A stretch of 64,000 nucleotides of DNA from Erythroxylum novogranatense (lineage: Eukaryota > Streptophyta > Magnoliopsida > Malpighiales > Erythroxylaceae): the NCBI GenBank assembly GCA_029891385.1, contig CM057227.1:97593818-97657817 (forward strand), given 5' to 3'. Position 1 is the first letter of the stretch; the number at the start of each line of letters is the position of its first letter. The notes beneath the pieces are model-generated. The model was given only the letters and a program-made list of their open reading frames with translations, searched no databases and had not been told where the DNA came from. The position numbers were made by a program, and so were the translations under genes. Positions 22,867-37,490 of the stretch are shown here, one piece after another.

Positions 22867-24833
22867 CGTTTTATCGATCATGCCATTATGCATGAATGCA
22901 TATGCTCCAATTTTCATTTACAGTCATCTACATTTCAATGAAATTTCCCATTCCTTCGGACCTTTGGTCCAGTATTTCAGTCATGTATATTTACGATTTA
23001 TTTCATTGATGCATTCATGATCATTTACACACAATAGCACTTCAATATCACATATTTAGTATTTCAGACACCCATGGTCCGAAATCAATCAAATCAAACA
23101 CACATATATCCATCCATTATCTCCGCATGGCATTAATGCATATAATGTTAAACACATAAAGGCTGAGGAACCAACTAGGTTACTCACCTGCACTTCCGAG
23201 CTACGGCCTGGAAGTCCCAACAATTTTCGTGGAATTGTTCCATCGGTGCCTGTAAAACAATCAAATAATTACCCAATTACTAATGCACAGTCAAAGATAA
23301 TTTGATGATGCACATGTTTTAAATAAAAGACGCACGCTGCCTAATCATGACCTTTCCCGGTGCAATTAATTTACTTTCAAAGTCTCACATTATACCCCAA
23401 TTACCAAGTACAATCCTTAGGTTGAAATACAATCACATTCTTAACTATCTTTCACTAATTGCGATCTCAAAAACCTGAATGCAAACTCTCATTCTTTTCC
23501 TCAATTGTAGACCTCTTTATCTAGATCACAACGAATCAAACATCACCTCAATTGGAGGTCTACACCATTATTTATGTCTAAAAAATCCAATCAGAAATTC
23601 CCCCTCGCCGTGACTTCAAGCCATTCGCCGCGGCGTCTAGCAGGCGTTCCCCGCGACGTGTAATGACGCTTGCCGCGGCGAACGTCCTCCTTAGGGGCTC
23701 GCCGCGACGCAATGGAGAAGAACTCGCTGCGACACCTAGAATTCGAGCTCACCGCGACGTCAAAAGGAGCTCGCCGCGGCGTCCAACGCTTTAGAGCTCG
23801 CCGCGACGTCCTCCCTCCTGCTCGCCGTGACGAATTATATGTTAATTCGCCGCGGCGAGGCTTCACGCATGCTGCGACGTGCGAGTCGCACGTCGTCTTC
23901 TCCGACTAACTTTCTCCCATTTTCTCTCTCTAAAACCAGTATTAATTCACTCCAACTACCCAATCTTTAACATTTAACCACAATAAATGCATTTAGCTAA
24001 CAAATCAACAACATTAAACCCATTAACTTACCAATTAAGCATAAAACCTCAGATCTTCCGCAACCCAAATTCCTTCCTCAAACAGCCACGGTGAACTCTC
24101 AAACTCCAACATATCTTCATCTTCTCTCAAGGTTTCAAGCTAATCTTCTATCACAGTGAAGGAGCAAACAAAATCTTTAAGAAAGAATCGAAAATCACAA
24201 GGGAAGGAGGAACGATCGTGCCCTAGGAGAGAAAGAGTTCTTTTTCTTCAAATTTCAAAACTTAAGGCATTTATATATATAGACAAATAAGTCTATTGTC
24301 TTTTTCCTCTCAAAACATTTAAATCTCTCTCTTTTCAATTTCATTTCCAGTCCAGCTCATCTCCAAATTTCAATGGCTCGTCATATTAATTTCTAGAATC
24401 ATATGCCTAATCTTTCATAGCCATTTGACAGTCATTTCAGACCTACACAATCAATCAGTCCGCCACTCGAAAAATTTTCGGTCCGGAAATTTTCTCCCAA
24501 ATTTCCCAGAAAATTTCCGAAGAGTCGCTATCAATTGGCAGTCACTCAAATACTGTTCCAACTCAATAATTAAACTCAATTATTCCTCAATTCTCATTAA
24601 CTCATAATCAAATCTAATTATCTCAAAATTTCACAATTCATATCATATTCACAATCAAAAGCCGAGAAATTGTCATGAATGCATTTACTTATATGTGCAT
24701 GTACTAAAAGACTCATTCCTCTACAATTAGAGGCCAAATAAATGTTTACATTTCAAATATGCAAATGCAACAACCTAGCCTGTCCCAATTTACCAGTTTA
24801 CCCTTCCCATCAGGGACGGGATGTTACATCCAA

Positions 24834-26612
24834 CCCCCATTCAATTACAATCGGAACTTCACTCATATTTATCTAGGCCTCTCTCACTTTTATATAACCC
24901 ATCTTAACTTTAATAACACATAATATTATTGAAATGGTTATTTAACCCAACTTAATATGAATAGCACATGTAAACTACTCAAAATACTATTGACAAGTGA
25001 TTTAACCCAACTTTTAAATTTGATCTCAAATAACTAAAACTAATTTAAATTAATAATTTAACATATTACAATAAGTTACTAATCTATATTAAATTTAATT
25101 ATTTTGAGTTTAATTTCAAATTTAGGTTTATTTTTCGGTAATATTTGATTGGTTTACATGTGATGTTCATATTATATATGTTTAGTCATTGCTTTTTAAA
25201 TAAAAATATAAGGAAAATTTCTTTTGAAAATTTGAAAAATTAAAATTTTCTTGATAATTTTAAAATTAGTTTTCAAAATTAAGAGAGTTATGATTATTTC
25301 TTTAAACATTAAAAATATCAATATACTCATAGTTGTAGTATGTTGTTGTATAAAGTTAACAATATATATGTTGTTGTATAAGTTAGAGATTAATTGATAT
25401 AAATCAGTTGATACAAATCAATATAAATTGTTATAGTCAATAGGTTAACTGTATAAATCATAACTTTGTATATAATGTTAAATTGTTTTAAACTACTTCT
25501 AACACAGGAGAATTATGATTAACACATATTATAAATGTTGAATGTTAATAATTTAAAACAATCAAAACTATCTTTTGTATATTTCATATATTCGAACCTT
25601 TTGTTCATTTTACAAATTCATGTTATAATTATGGATGCTAATAATTTAAAAACAATCAAAATTATCTTATATGTATATTTCATATATTCTTAGCCTTTTT
25701 GTATATTTTACAAATACATTAATTAAGAATTTAATCATGAGAAATCATCAACAACAACAACATGAAGTATAAATCCCGTTAAGGCATGAGGTTTGGGGAT
25801 GAGAAATCATCTTGATAATAATTTAAATGTTCATCCAATATTAGCAATTATATAATATAACTTATAACTTGAAGCATATCAGGTAAAAATCGAACAAAAA
25901 ATATAGTTATATACAACAATTGAGTATAAAAGCCACCAGAAGTCGTTCGTTCTAGACTTTTCAACAATCTACACTTCTCTTACAATTACACAAACTCTCT
26001 TACAAAAAAAAAGAAGAAAAAATAAACTCCAAAACCTTAAGGTTTCACATAAGCTCACAAATTGATACTTACATTATACTTACTAATAAATGTAAGTATC
26101 GATTAAGAGATAACGATACTCAAATGATTTAAAAACATTTATAAATGTCTATAAATTATATCCAAATGCTTCTTGATGCTAAATCAATGAAAACACTTTG
26201 TAGTGTTTTAAGACTCTTCCTAATTGTTAGAGCCAAGAATTAGAAGATAGAATGACTACTTGCAGAGCGGGTCAACTAGTATGCATCAAAGACACTATAT
26301 TCACTAGTTGTTAGGGCACTAGTCAACTAATAGGTATATTAGTCGAACAATATGTTACATTGGTTGACCAATCAAGTGGAGTATGATAACATTGTAACAT
26401 AACTTCTAAGTATATCTTGGAAGTGGGATAGAGTTGTTAGATAAATGTTGAATGATCATATTAGTTATAACTACTATAATATTTTGAAGCATTATAGTAT
26501 GTTGAATATATTTTAATGATTAGAATGACTTAATGCAATTTTATAATTTATAAAATTTTAATATAAATTGATATGTAAAATTTTATATAAATGTTTATAC
26601 TTTTTATTTTTA
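24834..26612. other. AT-rich intergenic spacer
   Basis: The first bases probably continue the copia LTR, but its end is not definable. The rest is strongly AT-rich with no open frame or conserved motif. A stretch near 25750-25803 (repeated CAA, then GTATAAATCCCGTTAAGGCA) vaguely resembles a SINE-like tail but cannot be assigned. Confidence 0.5.
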
Positions 26613-27911
26613 GGGTTAATTACAAAAAATTGCAAACTTTGCTCAATTTTGCAATTATAACTCGAATTTCAATTTGTCTTTGTTAAATTTGCTGACATGA
26701 TTTGCCGCATGCTCGAGAAACTCTAAATACTTATACATGTTAGAATTAATTAATCTAACTAATTAAGTATAACTAAACTACATCGATTATATAACAAGAG
26801 CAAGAATTCATAAAAGAAGAATGAAATAAGAACCAACAAACAAATAGGAAGAGGAAGAGATTGAATCTCTATGGACAAAAAAGTTTACCCAAGCAAGTCT
26901 TGTGACTAGGAACAATAAAGTGTCACAACTTGCCTTCTTGTTCAACCAAGGTCCCTTCACAAAGAAAAGCCTTTAAAAACTTGTTCTTAACAACTTTGTC
27001 CACATCATGCACAAATACATTTATCTCTCCCTCCTCCCTATTCCTCGCCATCAATCCTACTATGTATATCGCTGTCATCCTCCTTGGAACTTCTTTGTGA
27101 TACCCTTTTGGTGCATCAACCACGATCAAGTCCTAATCTGTATCATAAACTTTTGTAGGAAACCCTTAAACAACAAGTGGGCACTTTGAGAACCTCAGAT
27201 CAGTCACCACCTTGCACTCCTCTACGACATCTCTTTTCATAAGCTTATCGCTTTGGTGCACTTTGGTGTCATGTGTAGCCTGGTACGACTCTAAAGTTGG
27301 GAGCTTTTCTTTGATCTGATTAATCCAACTCTTATCTTCTTAAAGGAATATTGCTCATCCACCATGATTCAGAGATGCCCACATCAAGCTGTCATGGCCT
27401 AGGCGTAAGACTAGGAAGTTGCAGGGGGTTTTTTTCTCTAGAACTTAAAGTGTGACTGATATTTCTTTAACGGTCTGTTGCGGGGTGATGTTCGTTGTTG
27501 CGTAGTGGACGAGAGCGTAAGCCAAAGAAGGTGGGGTTTTGGTGTATGTTGGTGTTGAAGGAAGTGGGAGACAAAGATTGTTAACGATGAGGATGATGAT
27601 TGAGATTGTTAACGATGAGGATGATGATTGAATTCAAGAATCACGGTTTGATTTAGGGATTTAAGTCCTAAAGCAACATAGTTTAGGTATGTTTAATCCG
27701 ATAGTTTAATCAAATTACGCAGTTTAGTTAAACTGTATAAATGTTTAAGGTTTCTAAAATATGTGACAAGCCATGTCAGCAAATTTAACAGAGATACTAA
27801 TGTCGAAGTAAAATTGAAAAAAAGAAAGTTTGAGAATTTACTTGTTATTTTTAAATTTAAGCTATAATTGTAAAATTGAGCACAGTTTAAGATTTTTTTA
27901 TAATTAGTTCC
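26613..27911. mobile_element. Pack-MULE-like element carrying a host gene fragment
   Basis: Ends are imperfect inverted repeats of about 100 bp. The left begins GGGTTAATTACAAAAAATTG with TTTGCTCAATTTTGCAATTA; the inverted right end begins GGAACTAATTATAAAAAAAT with GTGCTCAATTTTACAATTAT. Both contain TTAAATTTGCTGACATG. The interior holds a DUF579 gene fragment and no transposase. GGG(T/A)-type ends with AT-rich long repeats suit Mutator-like elements, but I could not find a convincing 9-11 bp target duplication, so the superfamily is an inference. Confidence 0.6.
26869..27575 (-). pseudogene. DUF579 (GXM / IRX15-like) gene fragment, disrupted
   Basis: Minus-strand translation includes SLAYALVHYATTNITPQQT, a stop, VLEKKTPCNFLVLRLGHDSL, MWASLNHGG, EDKSWINQIKEKLPTLESYQ, EECKVVTDLRFSKCPL, DLIVVDAPKGYHKEVPRRMT, MARNREEGEINVFVHDVDKV and FLKAFLCEG. 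It ends CP-stop at 26869-26871, which looks like the native C-terminus. This is the DUF579 domain of glucuronoxylan 4-O-methyltransferases and IRX15 proteins (Golgi, secondary wall xylan). GLGHDSLMW and the VDAP motif are characteristic. Several in-frame stops (for example GKL-stop-HF) make it a pseudogene. The N-terminal anchor region is not clear. A 28-bp tandem duplication lies at about 27573-27630. Confidence 0.85.
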
Positions 27912-28910
27912 ATAATTTACAAGGATAAATTTGTTTAATAGTTAGATTTGTGTTTAAGAAGTTTATCAAGTCACCAACTATAGGTTGAATGTTTTCGATA
28001 AATGTAATGAAATATAATTATGATAAACTAATAAATTATAAAATAAATATTTTATTTATTAATATAAAATGAATAAAATTAAATTTTATTTAATAAATAT
28101 TTAATTTATTATTAAATTAAATTGATAAATATATTCCTAACAATTAGTATACAATATTTTAAAATAAATTAATAATATATTTAACAAACGAAGTGTCTTT
28201 AAAGAATTAAAAATGATAATAATTAAGAACTGATAAAAACACGTTAAAAGTTATTGTTTTTTAAACCATTAGATGCATTGCCATGTAATTTTTTCTTGAA
28301 AAATATATTTAAAGCGTTTTAATTTAACAATCGTATAGAAAAGAAATTGCTTAAATCTGCCAATATTTTATTTTCATAGTCAGCTGTGACATTTAAATAT
28401 AACTACATATTTTGAAGACTATCGAAATCCATAATCTGGAATTATTTATGAAATTGGGATATATTTAATAAAATTTCAAATACATTGAATATTTATTAAC
28501 TGATGTGGTTCCATTTAGAAAATTTTCGAGCTCGTGGTTTCCTTAAAATGACAATAACAAGCATTAATTGTCATTAGTTTTTATTTTAATTTCTATTTTA
28601 ATAAAATAAAATTATTTTATATTAATTTAATTATATTTTATTACTAATAATAATTATGTATTAGATAAAATTTGAAGATAAATTATTTTAAAATTTAAAG
28701 TATATTTATTAATAAATTTTAAAATTAATATTTAATTAATTATCAAAATAAAATAAAACAATTAAATTATTAATTTTATTAATATTACAGTAATATTTAG
28801 TTAAGAAGAAATGTAAAAGCTAAAGCAAAAGATATTTATTGGAACGGATCGTCCAAACTCCAAAGGAAAGGGAAACAAATTGGAGAAGGTTTCGTGTCCG
28901 AATTGGCCAC
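27912..28910. other. AT-rich spacer upstream of the phosphatase gene
   Basis: Nearly pure AT sequence with long A/T runs and no open frame. It must contain the phosphatase promoter, but no single TATA box stands out. Confidence 0.5.
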
Positions 28911-28934
28911 AGAGAGAGAGAGAGAGAGAGAGAG
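28911..28934 (+). repeat. (AG)12 microsatellite abutting the start codon
   Basis: Twelve AG dinucleotides directly precede ATG at 28935, so they would lie in the 5' untranslated region of the phosphatase mRNA. GA repeats in 5' leaders are common in plants and often variable in length. Confidence 0.9.
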
Positions 28935-30752
<1,818 letters not shown>

Positions 30753-32588
30753 ATTTAGATTATGTAATTCTTAGACAAGATACCTAGGCATTGAAGATTC
30801 ACATTGAAGCCCTTATTTGTACTTGTCTATAAATCATGATTTGTTTAATCAAGCATACCAATGGAACACCTTTGCTTATGTCTATATGTTAAAATCCAAG
30901 TGCATTTAGATTTTGCATGTAGGATTTGTAACAACAGGAGATGCACTCGGTTTACAGTTCATCAGTTGACAATTATTTTGCAATCACCTATTATTATTTA
31001 GTATGTGTATTAGACAAAACCAGCATTATGAAGTGAGGATGTCCTGCTGATTTATACTCGTTACATGTCAACCACACAGTTCCGCGTTGTAAAAATTATC
31101 CCTCCAAATCAAGTAATGGATATAATATTGTGTTCTAAATTTGCTTATATACTTTAGAAAATTGTTGAATAATTTCTTCCACAAAAAAAGTATGGTTTCC
31201 CAAGTTATGACTAAAATTTCTCATTTATTTTTTATTGACTTGACCATAGACTAATTTTACTTTTATTGGAAAGTATTGCCCAAATGTTATTTTTGATTAT
31301 TTACTCGTATGTCTCGATGGAGGGGAAGGATGGACTGTTAGTGGGGATGATTTGGAAGGGAAACATCGTCAATATCATTTTATTGAATGGCTCAACACAA
31401 TTCTTTGTTGTTCTTCGAAGAACTCTTCCACTTCAATTCAGATTTTTCCACGAAAAGTATACGTGTTGAAATAAGAAAAGTGTTCAATTAGAACATGAAA
31501 ATGTGATTGAATTTATTCTAGTCACTCTTCAAGATAGAGTGGAGGAACAGAGGAGCTTCTCGAACAAGAGAAAAAGGATTCAATGATTTGGAGTCTAATA
31601 GCTTTCCCCAGGGAGCATAAAGCAAGTTTCCTAATTATTTATACTCTGCTCTAATATATCAAAGTTTTAAACAAAATTGCATTCATCCAGCAACTTATAT
31701 AACTATTAATCTGTTAGGAGCTAATAAATTGGGACTTCTGGCAGAGAAGAGTAACTTTTTGAGAGCACAAAAGGCGGAAACTTGGATGATATTATTGACG
31801 GCTCGTCAGAAAAATGTACCATAAAACAGAATAAAAGGATCTCTCAATAACTGCAAACCCACGAAAGAAAAAAAAGTGAAAAGAGAATAGAATTGATGAT
31901 AGACGAGTCCAATAGCACATTAGAAAGAGCAAGGTGTTTTATCTTCTTTCAGCGATAGTACAAACCTTTGGGTTGAGAATCCCGTCATGAATCGCTGTGG
32001 CATTAAAGTTTGTTAATTATAAGGACAAAATCAAGATCAAGAATCCCAACCAAAATCAATTGCAGCCATTCCTTTTTGTTCTTCTTGTCTGCTCTCTTTG
32101 TTGTATGGTTACTGCTCACTTAGATATTATCCAAAGCTTTGGTCTAGGAAGGTAACACAGCCAGGTTGGCTTGTTGGTTGCATGCAGAACTGTCTTATAA
32201 TGTATTCGTTTTGGAGTAATTCAAGGGCTTTACACACTCTACAGGACAAAAGTAATATGTAGTAATAGTATATATGATGTACTTCCAGAGTTCACTCTTA
32301 GATTTCCATTAATCGTTGGTCCTGATGATGTACTGTTATCAGACGACCCTACAATGTTTCTTGCTAGAAGACATTCAAAAGCATCCTTGCATAGCTACTA
32401 GGTGTATCAAAACTAAGTTGCCTACATAGTTTTTGCATCGAAAATACCAAGATATTGAGAGCTACAGAATTGGAATGTTCAAAGGTATTCAAGTATATAA
32501 TTATCTAGTTTCATCCTCTAATACCTCAAATTAACATTGCATCGATTCAGAATGAAACCTGCACAATTGTAGTACATTTCAAAGAATC
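30753..32588. other. Intergenic region between phosphatase and first SAUR
   Basis: Holds the phosphatase 3' untranslated region and the upstream region of the SAUR at 32589. No gene is supported. I found no TGTCTC auxin-response element in the last 600 bp. Confidence 0.5.
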
Positions 32589-33026
32589 ATGTTCAGAACA
32601 AAAATGCTCGCTGAAATAGCGAGGAAGTTTCAAAGGATAGCAACATTAAAGAGGAAGCGATTGAGTATCCACAGGAGTAATAGCAACAGAAATGTGGCTT
32701 CTCCGAATGAATCCTCGTTTGCTGGCAGAGGCCAATTTGTTGCCTACAGCATTGATGAAAAACGATTTGTTCTGCCATTGGCATATCTGAACAAAAGCAT
32801 CTTCAGAGAGCTACTCAAGATATCTGAAGAAGTATTCGGACTACCAAGAGAAGGACCTATCAGATTGCCATTCCATTCTGAATTTATGGGGTATGTATTG
32901 TTACTCATCCAAAGAGGTTTAAGTAAAGATATGGAGAATGCTTTGCTTGTTTCTATGGAAACGAGTTGCTGCTCCATGCTTATCAACTTCCAGAAAGAAT
33001 GTACAGCCGCAATTACTTGTTTGTAG
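32589..33026 (+). CDS. SAUR family protein (small auxin up-regulated RNA)
   Basis: Single exon, 145 aa. Basic N-terminus ARKFQRIATLKRKR (about 11-24), then the SAUR core GQFVAYSIDEKRFVLPLAYL, FRELLKISEEVFGLPREGPI, RLPFHSEFMGYVLLLIQRGL. The spacing from M1 to ARKFQ equals the usual start of the SAUR61-68-type group (M..AKKLI.MARKWQ), so 32589 is preferred over the inner ATG at 32604. SAURs of this type inhibit PP2C.D phosphatases, activating plasma-membrane H+-ATPases and cell expansion (known for the family). Intronless, as is normal. It is the first of a small cluster with 39350-39790 and the pseudogene near 40.5 kb. Confidence 0.93.
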   Translation: MFRTKMLAEIARKFQRIATLKRKRLSIHRSNSNRNVASPNESSFAGRGQFVAYSIDEKRFVLPLAYLNKSIFRELLKISEEVFGLPREGPIRLPFHSEFMGYVLLLIQRGLSKDMENALLVSMETSCCSMLINFQKECTAAITCL

Positions 33027-33539
33027 CTAATGACTCTGAACCTCATAAGGATAAACATTCCTTTTTGAGTTGAAACGTACATATTTTGCGTATCAGAATG
33101 GTTTCCTTCTAGAATAGATTTGTGTAATGCAAAATGCATATTTATTAAGGACTAGTCAAGAGCTTTGCATGTTGCAATTGAACAGAATCCGGTTCATCGA
33201 GTGGGAATGGTACACGGTATTGAGCAGATGCCAATATGATGGACCAAGGTTATACATTGCACTTTCTCCTATCCCAAAATTTCCAAGTTACAGCTTTTAA
33301 GAAAGTAAATATTTGCTTGAACTTGATTAATGCGATTGTAGAATAACACATTTAATAATGGCTCGATTTGATAAAATACTTCGAAAATGTCTCGATTGAG
33401 TCGAATAACACATTTAATAACCTTTAGCGTAATTTCTTTTTTGAAAATATCTCAACACAAAAAACAATTAAATAAACCATACATACTTGACTCATGCAAA
33501 CTATATTAATCTAATGTCCAAATGAGACCTCAATCTCAG
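33027..33539. other. Spacer downstream of the SAUR
   Basis: About 0.5 kb of AT-rich sequence before the LINE relic. A short repeat TCGA..GAGTCGAATAACACATTTAATAA occurs near 33340-33420. Nothing else is seen. Confidence 0.5.
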
Positions 33540-36500
33540 AATAAGATTCATAATCTGTGGGTTGGAATTAACTGGCCTTTGTCCCACATGACGTGTTTTT
33601 ACATGGTCTAATAACCAGCATGGCTCTATGAGAGTTCGGAAGAAATTGGATCGGTGTTTGATAAACCAGCGTGGCTCAATGTTTTTTGTCAATCATTAGT
33701 GCATTTTGGTGATAAGTTGACTTCTGATCATTGCTTTACGCTTATACATGTTAAGACTGACTTAAGTATGAGATGAGCTCCCTTTCGTTTCTTTAATGGT
33801 GTTACACAACTGGAGGGGTTTATGGATATCATTTCCATTTGTTGGTAACCGGAGGTTAGGGGGCACAAGGCATTCCAACTTATGTCCAAGTTGAACAGGG
33901 TCAAACTAGCTTAAAAAAATTTATGCAGGAGTCGGCAACATAATATCTTACAACTAAAAGACCAATTGAAGCAAGCATAAGAGCACTGTTACTCTCAACC
34001 AGATGACCCACAATGGAGACTCACTGAGTCAATTCTCTAGGGTTACCAAACGGAGTTAATGTTCCAACAGTCAATTTCAAAGACAGAAGGTGAGAGTGAA
34101 GTGGCTTTGTGAGGGGGATACTAATACTAGCTTCTTTCACGCGTTGATTTTAGCCAGAAGTAATTGTAACCAAATTGTGGGTTTGTTAGATGGTAGTGGC
34201 ATTACGCAGTATGAGCTTCATGGGATGTTGCAACTTGCATCTTCATACTTCTTGCAACTTCTGGGATTTACACAAGTGGAGACTCCCTCGATGCATTTGC
34301 TGGAGATCCTGAAAGGAGCAATTAGATATGAAATGAAGGCAGAGTTAATAGCCCCATTCTTAGAGCAGGTTATAGGGCATACAATTTTCAATATGTACCT
34401 ATCCAATTGCTATTTTGAAGGCTCTTAACAACATTTTTATTTGTTTGATACCGAAGAAGGTCCATCCAGTGTCATTGGGGGACTTCTGGCCAATTTCGTG
34501 TTATAACTTGATCTATAAAATCATTGCAAAATTGTTAGCAGGCCGATTGAAAAGTATCTTAGTTGAATTTGTTTACCTCATCCAAGGAGCTTTTATCCCA
34601 AGTAGACACATCAGAGACAACATACTCCTCGTTCAGGACCTCCTTAAAGAGTACTCGTCTGGGAAGAATATTAAGGGTTGTATACTGAAGATTGATTTCA
34701 ATAAAGCTTATGAATCAGTAAACTTTCTACGGATTTGTTTCGGCGCACTATATTTACCGAAGACATTGGTACAAACACCCACTTTGAGGGTGTTAGTCAA
34801 TGGTACTCCTTCTAAGCCTTTTAAATTATTCGAGGGCTTCGTCAAGGGACCACCTATCCCCGTATCTATTTTCTATTATATTGGATGGTTTGTCTAAACT
34901 TCTTAGGATGATCATAAGGGCTAATGGGCGTTTTAAATATCATTATAAATGTCGGGACTTGCAACTTACACATCTTATGTTTAAGGATGACCTCCTTTTG
35001 TTTTGTAAGGTGGATATTACATCGGTTAACATCCTTATAAATGCTTTGTCTACCTTCTCTCGGTGGTCAGGTCCTCATATCAGCTTGGAGAAGAGTAGTT
35101 TGATTTTATCTTCTGATATTCAGAATCCTCAGGATTTTGAAAGTGCTACTAGGCTCCCTCTCCATCCACCTTATATACGTTATTTAGGAGTGATGATCTC
35201 TCCTAAAAAGCTTAAGTATTCAGACTGTATCCCTATACTGGAGAGAATTAAAGCTAGAGTTCTATCGTGGAAAAACTAGTTCCTATCCTATGGTGGGAGA
35301 TTATCTTTAATCTTGTCAGTACTTTGGAGCTTTCACATTCACTAGCTCACCCATACCATCCTTCCCAATAAGCTTATTAAGGAGATTGATCAATTGTTTA
35401 AAAACTTTTTATGGGTTGGGAGATGTGATGCTGGTGGTGATGCAAAAGCTAATTGGAGTTAACTTGGTCCAAAAAGAAGGGAGGATTTGGAATTAAGTGC
35501 TCAGTTACTTTGCAAAGGGTCCTTATCAATAAGTAATTGTGGCAGCTAATCATTGACAAAGAAGCCCTATGGACTAAATGGGTTCACCACGTCCATATCC
35601 AATAATATAATTTCTGGCAATTAAAGTCCTCCTTCAATTTTCCGATTTCTTCAACGAGGTGTTGAAACTGTGACCTTACTTTTACCTATTGATTAAATAC
35701 CATATCAATGGAGGTAGAGAAACCTAGTTTTAGGTGGATAATTGGTGCAACTTGAGCCCTTTAGTCAAAAACCTAATTTTTGCCCATATTCGTAACTGGC
35801 TACTAAGGGATGCTAAGGTAGTTGAACTTATTTCGGATGGAGCATGGACCTTGCACTTCCAAGGATAAGTATCACTGGTTGCGCACCTCACTCCTCTTGG
35901 CGATGACACTCAACCAGATGTCATTTCCTGAACTTTGCATTCTAATGGCTCGTTTTCTAATAAGTCATGCTTCTGAGTATTTTGGCCTGATGCCAATCGA
36001 GTACTGTAGTATCACCTGATATGGCAACAATCCTTGAGCCTGAAAGCATCCTTCATTGCTTGTTGGCAATTAAAAATCGATTGCGTACGAAATGTCATTG
36101 GTTTAATCCAGAAGATAAGGAGTGTGTGTTGTGTCACACAATTGATGAAGAACATAACCATATGTTCTTTTCTTATATGTACTCCTCAGTAGTATAGAGT
36201 AGTATCCAATATACGGTGGTCGCTGAGAATTTGGTGTATGACTGACAAATCACGTTGAACTAGTATATTTATTGAACGCAATCGGATAAGGAAAATGCCT
36301 TATTGTTTAAAGTTGCTTTCATTCATTATATCTATTATCTTTGGAAAGAAAGGAACTCTAAATTGTACATGTAGGTAAAAACCGATAAATATCAATTAGC
36401 GTACAATATTTTGAACGAGATTAAAGCAAGCATTGTGGCTAGGAAAGAGGAGTATCGACTGACTCCAAGTATGAGGGCTAGATGGCATATATGACAACTG

Positions 36501-36700
36501 TTCTTGAACCTTTTGTTTTTGCGTTATATGCCTGGTAGGTGTTTTGCGATGGACTGGCTTGGTGTATATAGGGCGATGACAGAAGTGGTCTCCTTCCCTT
36601 GTATAATGTTTTTTGGTAACTTCATTAATCAATTATTTCATATTTTAAAAAAATCGCATAATAAGACTATCTTTAAAAGATACTATCAATGTCATAAGAG
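33540..36700 (+). mobile_element. L1-type LINE (non-LTR retrotransposon), degraded
   Basis: Three parts of the plant L1 ORF2 occur in order. Endonuclease end: FTWSNNQHGSMRVRKKLDRC (33595-33655) and a TSDHCF motif. Reverse transcriptase: MRVKWLCEGDTNTSFFHA (34090), IFICLIPKKVHPVSLGDFWP, YKIIAKLLAGRL, QGAFIPSRHIRDNILLVQDL, then LSPYLFSIILDGLSKLL, HLMFKDDLLLF and YIRYLGVMISPK. A zinc-binding zf-RVT domain CVLCHTIDEEHNHMFF lies near 36125-36170. Frameshifts, a deletion after DFNKAYESVNF and stops break it. The catalytic (F/Y)ADD reads FKDD. The 3' end is placed near A-rich sequence at 36640-36700; the 5' part is missing. Confidence 0.88.
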
Positions 36701-37490
36701 AGATTAACCACCAAAAGATGACTAGCTCCATAAAGAACTATTGACCATAAAGATTGAAAAAACATCTTTTAGCTTCTATGAAAAATCCATAGCTACATTT
36801 TGAGATAAAAGAATCATATGTGTACATATACAACAATATAATATGCATGCGTTAAACATAACAGTATAACAAATAAGGGCATTAATCTCAAGCAATATGA
36901 TAAATGTAACACTCTCACTAAATCAAAATATTATATGACAATATAATACCCATTTTACCTACATGTCTATAAAATTTACAGGTCTAAGCATTTTTGTCAG
37001 TGGTTCTAATATATATGAGGTGATAGTGTACTATAAACTACATCATTGTCATCAACCCATCCTTGTATTTAAAATACTTAAGCTCAACCTACTTGACATC
37101 GTTAGTGTTCGCTCATTCTTGGTAAAGAATATAGAAAATAAGTTATCACAAGGAAACGTAATAGATACAAAAACTAAATCAAAAATCTCAGGCCTTTTAA
37201 TAAATTTCTTCAACTACTTGACATGTGTTCCTAATGTGGATGAAAAATACACATATTTTTATTAATATTTTACTTGCAGAACATATATACGTTGGAATTG
37301 GATCATATATACAAGGAGAAGACGATATAAAAAAGTTGTCCAATATGGTGAGTTACTATTACTTTTAAAATAAGCTGAACTATCTCTTAAAGTATAATTA
37401 CATGATAGGTTTGAAATTTGTATTCTACTTCGTTTCATGCATAAAATACCTTTGGTAGAAATCAATTGAGCCAATTAATTTTCAGGTTTG
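36701..37490. other. Intergenic spacer
   Basis: About 0.8 kb with short unsupported frames only. It may include the 3' LTR of the adjacent minus-strand copia relic on its right edge. Confidence 0.4.

Larger units (their letters stand above)
15949..24828 (-). mobile_element. Long-LTR non-coding element E3 (LARD-like, Tekay/Del-related)
   Basis: Complete: TG..CA ends, LTRs 15949-18665 and 22096-24828, and a perfect 5-bp target duplication TCCAA (15944-15948 and 24829-24833). On the minus strand the order is 5' LTR, primer site for tRNA-iMet, 3.4-kb interior, TTTCGAGGACGAAA motif, polypurine tract, 3' LTR. The LTRs are very alike over 2.7 kb, suggesting fairly recent insertion. No pol motif is seen. 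Confidence 0.88.
22096..24828 (-). repeat. E3 5' LTR
   Basis: 2733 bp, matching 15949-18665. It holds a three-way junction at 22467-22519, a hairpin array at 22662-22866 (closing stem partly mutated, CGGCCACAAT), and a GC-rich minisatellite at 23605-23890. Confidence 0.88.

Noticed and set aside
23591..23909. Arg-rich open frames on both strands
   Set aside because: They arise from the GC-rich CGCCGCGACG minisatellite.
25750..25803. SINE-like tail (CAA repeats, then ATAAATCCCG)
   Set aside because: Too short, with no A/B box promoter or flanking duplication that I can see.
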